Source: Desulfobacterales bacterium (GTDB lineage Bacteria > Desulfobacterota > Desulfobacteria > Desulfobacterales > UBA5852). From it: DNA of 10,114 nt. Under the pieces are notes generated by a model, which worked only from the letters and a program-made list of their open reading frames with translations, searched no databases and had not been told where the DNA came from. Location: NCBI GenBank assembly GCA_016735415.1, contig JAERRP010000111.1, positions 1 through 10,114 on the forward strand, given 5' to 3'. Positions within the stretch are counted from its first letter, which is position 1. Each line of letters begins with the position of its first letter. Position numbers and translations under genes: made by a program. Positions 7,114 to 10,114 of this stretch are shown in pieces.

Positions 7114-7767
7114 CTATTCGAATAGACTGACATCGCCGGCACCCGCGCGGATGATTCCCGGAATGTCGTCGATCATGGAAATGACACTGGAAGGGGTGCC
7201 GGGGACCGGCCCGCTGTCAATGACCACGTCCAGGCGAGGACCGAAGTGGTCATGGATCAGGGAGGCGTCATCGAAGACGGTGCCGTCCGGCATGGTGGCG
7301 CTGGTGGTCAGGATGGGGTTGCCCAGTTCGCGGACCAGGGCGATACAGAGGGCATGGTTCGGCACCCGGATACCGGCGGTTTTGCGCCGGGGTAGCATCA
7401 TTTTGGGAACCTCCCGCGATCCTTCCAGCACGAAGGTATAAGGGCCCGGTAAAAGCCGTTTCATGGTTTTGTAGGCGTAATTGGATACTTTGGCATAGCG
7501 GCTGATATTTTTAAGATCGGAGCACATGAAGCTGAAAGGCTTTTTTTTGTCCCGCTGTTTGAGCTGGTAGATCTTGGCGATGGCCTTCTTGTTGGTGATG
7601 TCGCAGCCGATGCCGTAGAACGTGTCGGTGGCATAGGCCGCTACCCCTCCCTGTTTGAGGATTTGGGCAGCGCGGGCAATCAGACGCAGTTGCGGATTGG
7701 CGGCGTTGATGTTCAGAAGCATGAGCGTTTCAGTCGAGGGGTTGACGTCTCCGGTCGGGCGTTCCAT
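7114..7767 (-). CDS. Sua5/YciO/YrdC family protein (YciO-like; putative threonylcarbamoyl-AMP enzyme)
   Basis: The 217-residue single-domain protein has the YrdC fold. True YrdC/TsaC/Sua5 enzymes make threonylcarbamoyl-AMP from threonine, bicarbonate and ATP for t6A modification of tRNAs decoding ANN codons. Visible features are GGVAAYATDTFYGIGCD, QLKQRDKKKPFSFMC, LLPGPYTFVLEG, TAGIRVPNH, NPILTTSATMPDG and a C-terminal GAGDVSLFE. The KPFSFMCSDL stretch and NPQLRLI near the N-terminus resemble E. coli YciO more than YrdC. The usual STSAN motif reads TTSAT. YciO paralogues are not proven t6A synthases, so the function is uncertain. ATG 7767 has a purine-rich GGAAGAAG directly upstream. ATG 7722 (15 residues shorter) fits the family N-terminus better but lacks any ribosome-binding site. 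It is the only minus-strand gene, convergent with sppA and divergent from guaB. Confidence 0.87.
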   Translation of the reverse strand: MERPTGDVNPSTETLMLLNINAANPQLRLIARAAQILKQGGVAAYATDTFYGIGCDITNKKAIAKIYQLKQRDKKKPFSFMCSDLKNISRYAKVSNYAYKTMKRLLPGPYTFVLEGSREVPKMMLPRRKTAGIRVPNHALCIALVRELGNPILTTSATMPDGTVFDDASLIHDHFGPRLDVVIDSGPVPGTPSSVISMIDDIPGIIRAGAGDVSLFE

Positions 7768-7884
7768 CTTCTTCCGAACCGTCGGCCAGTATTATCGCCG
7801 TCATTTGTGCAAGCCCTACGGGAGGCGGTGTATGGAAAAAAGCACAATGATTCGGACCACTTTTCAAATTTTCAAAAAGCCATG

Positions 7885-7911
7885 AATATATCGGTCGCCG
7901 GGGGTTGTCAA
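7885..7911 (-). promoter_or_regulatory. Candidate promoter for the minus-strand Sua5/YciO-family gene
   Basis: Read on the minus strand, a perfect TTGACA -35 box (7911 down to 7906) is followed after 15 bases by TATATT (7890 to 7885, five of six matches to TATAAT). The alternative TATTCA at 17 bases is a poorer match. Transcription would start near 7878 and leave a 5' leader of about 110 bases before ATG 7767. Spacing is shorter than ideal, so confidence is moderate. Confidence 0.4.
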
Positions 7912-7941
7912 GATAGCAAAAAATGGATTGCGTAACCCCGG
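7898..7941. repeat. Inverted repeat in the divergent control region
   Basis: CCGGGGGTT (7898-7906) and AACCCCGG (7934-7941) form complementary eight-base arms with one bulged G, separated by 27 bases. The left arm overlaps the -35 region of the candidate minus-strand promoter. Such spacing could reflect an operator half-site pair or an RNA stem-loop in a guaB leader. No known regulator site is recognised. Confidence 0.35.
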
Positions 7942-7966
7942 ACCATTTGTTAATTAGGCGGATTAA

Positions 7967-9499
<1,533 letters not shown>

Positions 9500-9775
9500 T
9501 CCTTCGGCGATCCGGCGGTTTGACGCCGGTCGATATCGGGAGCGCACGGCCTCAATTCTATCTTCATGGCCAATGCTCCGGGGTTGCGACACGGTTCGGC
9601 CTTATGCCGTCGGGCCGATCTCCTGCCGATGCTACGGATTTTCCCCCTTCCTCCCTGCCTTCCAGCGGAATCTCCCGTCATGGGGGAGGCGATTTAAATC
9701 AAACCTTCCGTGCAGCCAAGGCGACAACGCCCGCCGGCCCGGCGGGAAAAAGTCCGACAGGAGTTTTACAGGCTT
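9500..9775. other. Intergenic region between guaB and dnaE
   Basis: No credible gene is seen in these 276 bases. They contain several small hairpins: CCGGCG/CGCCGG at 9512-9529 just after guaB, CTCCC/GGGAG at 9672-9688, and CCCGCC/GGCGGG at 9730-9746. There is also a perfect palindrome GATTTAAATC at 9691-9700. None is followed by a U-run, so none is a clear intrinsic terminator. The dnaE ribosome-binding site AGGAG is at 9759-9763. Confidence 0.5.
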
Positions 9776-10099
9776 ATGTCTTCCGCCGCTGCCGATTTCG
9801 TCCACCTTCACGTCCATACCCAGTACAGCCTGCTGGACGGCGCCATCCGGATCGACCCTCTGATGGCACAGGCCAAGGCCTACGGAATGGAAGCCGTTGC
9901 AATTACCGATCACGGCACCATGTTCGGAGTCCTGGAATTCTATGAAAAAGCCAAGAAAGCCGGATTACGGCCGATTATCGGGTGTGAGATCTATGTCGCT
10001 CCGCGCACGATCAAAGACAAAACCCCTGAAGATGCCAAAGGGCTTACCCATCTTGTCCTGCTGGCCCAGAATCAGGAAGGCTCAATGATAGAAAATTAA
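9776..10099 (+). CDS. dnaE: DNA polymerase III alpha subunit, N-terminal PHP fragment; frame interrupted
   Basis: The first 102 residues are clearly the start of the replicative polymerase DnaE. HLHVHTQYSLLDGAIRI (from residue 10) and ITDHGTMFG (43-51) carry the histidine and aspartate residues of the PHP domain, and GCEIYVAP and HLVLLAQNQEG follow as in the family. ATG 9776 gives the usual DnaE start shortly before FVHLHVHT and has AGGAG at 9759-9763, 12 bases away. A GTG at 9710 would add 22 atypical residues. After EG at residue 102, DnaE proteins normally continue with YxNL and over 1,000 more residues. Here the frame reads SMIEN and stops at TAA 10097-10099. The 26 bases from 10082 hold only four G or C. 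The gene is therefore either disrupted by inserted DNA or joined wrongly in the assembly. The 107-residue product as it stands would lack all polymerase domains. Confidence 0.8.
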   Translation: MSSAAADFVHLHVHTQYSLLDGAIRIDPLMAQAKAYGMEAVAITDHGTMFGVLEFYEKAKKAGLRPIIGCEIYVAPRTIKDKTPEDAKGLTHLVLLAQNQEGSMIEN

Positions 10100-10114
10100 T
10101 TTTAGAAGTAGGGG
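10082..10114. other. AT-rich foreign-looking sequence abutting the broken dnaE
   Basis: From 10082 to 10107, only 4 of 26 bases are G or C, against a strongly GC-rich background. The segment contains the perfect 12-bp palindrome AAAATTAATTTT (10092-10103) and ends in GGGG. No DnaE-like coding potential continues in any frame. It could be the terminal part of an insertion sequence or other element, or a misassembled contig end. It is too short to identify. Confidence 0.45.

Noticed and set aside
7114..7125. Perfect palindrome CTATTCGAATAG between sppA and the minus-strand gene
   Set aside because: It coincides with the last codons and TAG stop of the minus-strand gene (Leu-Phe-Glu-stop). Coding constraint plus chance explains it without a regulatory role.
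9520..9945. Open frame of 141 codons spanning the guaB-dnaE gap
   Set aside because: It runs into dnaE in another frame, has low-complexity Arg/Pro/Ser content, and has no ribosome-binding site or recognised domain.

Overview
The window looks like chromosomal housekeeping DNA from a GC-rich, strictly anaerobic bacterium. The best guess is a Desulfobacterota (former Deltaproteobacteria) lineage of the Desulfobacterales type. The evidence is the 2-oxoacid:ferredoxin oxidoreductase operon (anaerobic 2-oxoacid metabolism), the gene order hisC-cmk-rpsA-sppA, and the Gram-negative style six-domain ribosomal protein S1. The taxonomic call is inference from gene content, not from a database match.

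Layout. (1) Positions 1-1950, + strand: the end of an operon for a thiamine-pyrophosphate 2-oxoacid:ferredoxin oxidoreductase. It holds the C-terminal part of the alpha subunit (cut by the window edge), the complete beta (TPP) subunit and the complete gamma subunit. (2) Positions 2067-3971, + strand: hisC (histidinol-phosphate aminotransferase) and cmk (cytidylate kinase, apparently with a TTG start). (3) Positions 4078-5889, + strand: rpsA (ribosomal protein S1, six S1 repeats), followed by a strong hairpin. (4) Positions 6085-6999, + strand: sppA (membrane-anchored signal peptide peptidase), ending at a likely intrinsic terminator. (5) Positions 7114-7767, - strand: a YciO-type member of the Sua5/YrdC family. 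It converges on sppA and diverges from guaB. (6) Positions 8036-9499, + strand: guaB (IMP dehydrogenase with CBS pair). (7) Positions 9776-10099, + strand: the first 102 codons of dnaE (Pol III alpha, PHP domain). The dnaE frame then breaks into very AT-rich sequence and stops.

The genes fall into central roles: anaerobic 2-oxoacid oxidation yielding reduced ferredoxin and an acyl-CoA; histidine biosynthesis; CMP/dCMP phosphorylation; translation initiation; cleanup of membrane signal peptides; and the first step of GMP synthesis. They read mostly as short co-oriented transcription units, with one inverted gene in the middle.

I found no CRISPR array, retron, toxin-antitoxin pair, phage genes or tRNA/rRNA. 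The one real anomaly is at the right-hand edge: dnaE, normally an essential gene of more than 1,100 codons, is broken at about position 10082. The sequence changes abruptly to AT-rich DNA containing a perfect 12-bp palindrome. This may be the left end of an inserted element, or an assembly or contig-end artefact. Secondary points are the start-site oddities of hisC and cmk, the YciO-like character of the Sua5 family gene, and the structured divergent regulatory region between it and guaB.
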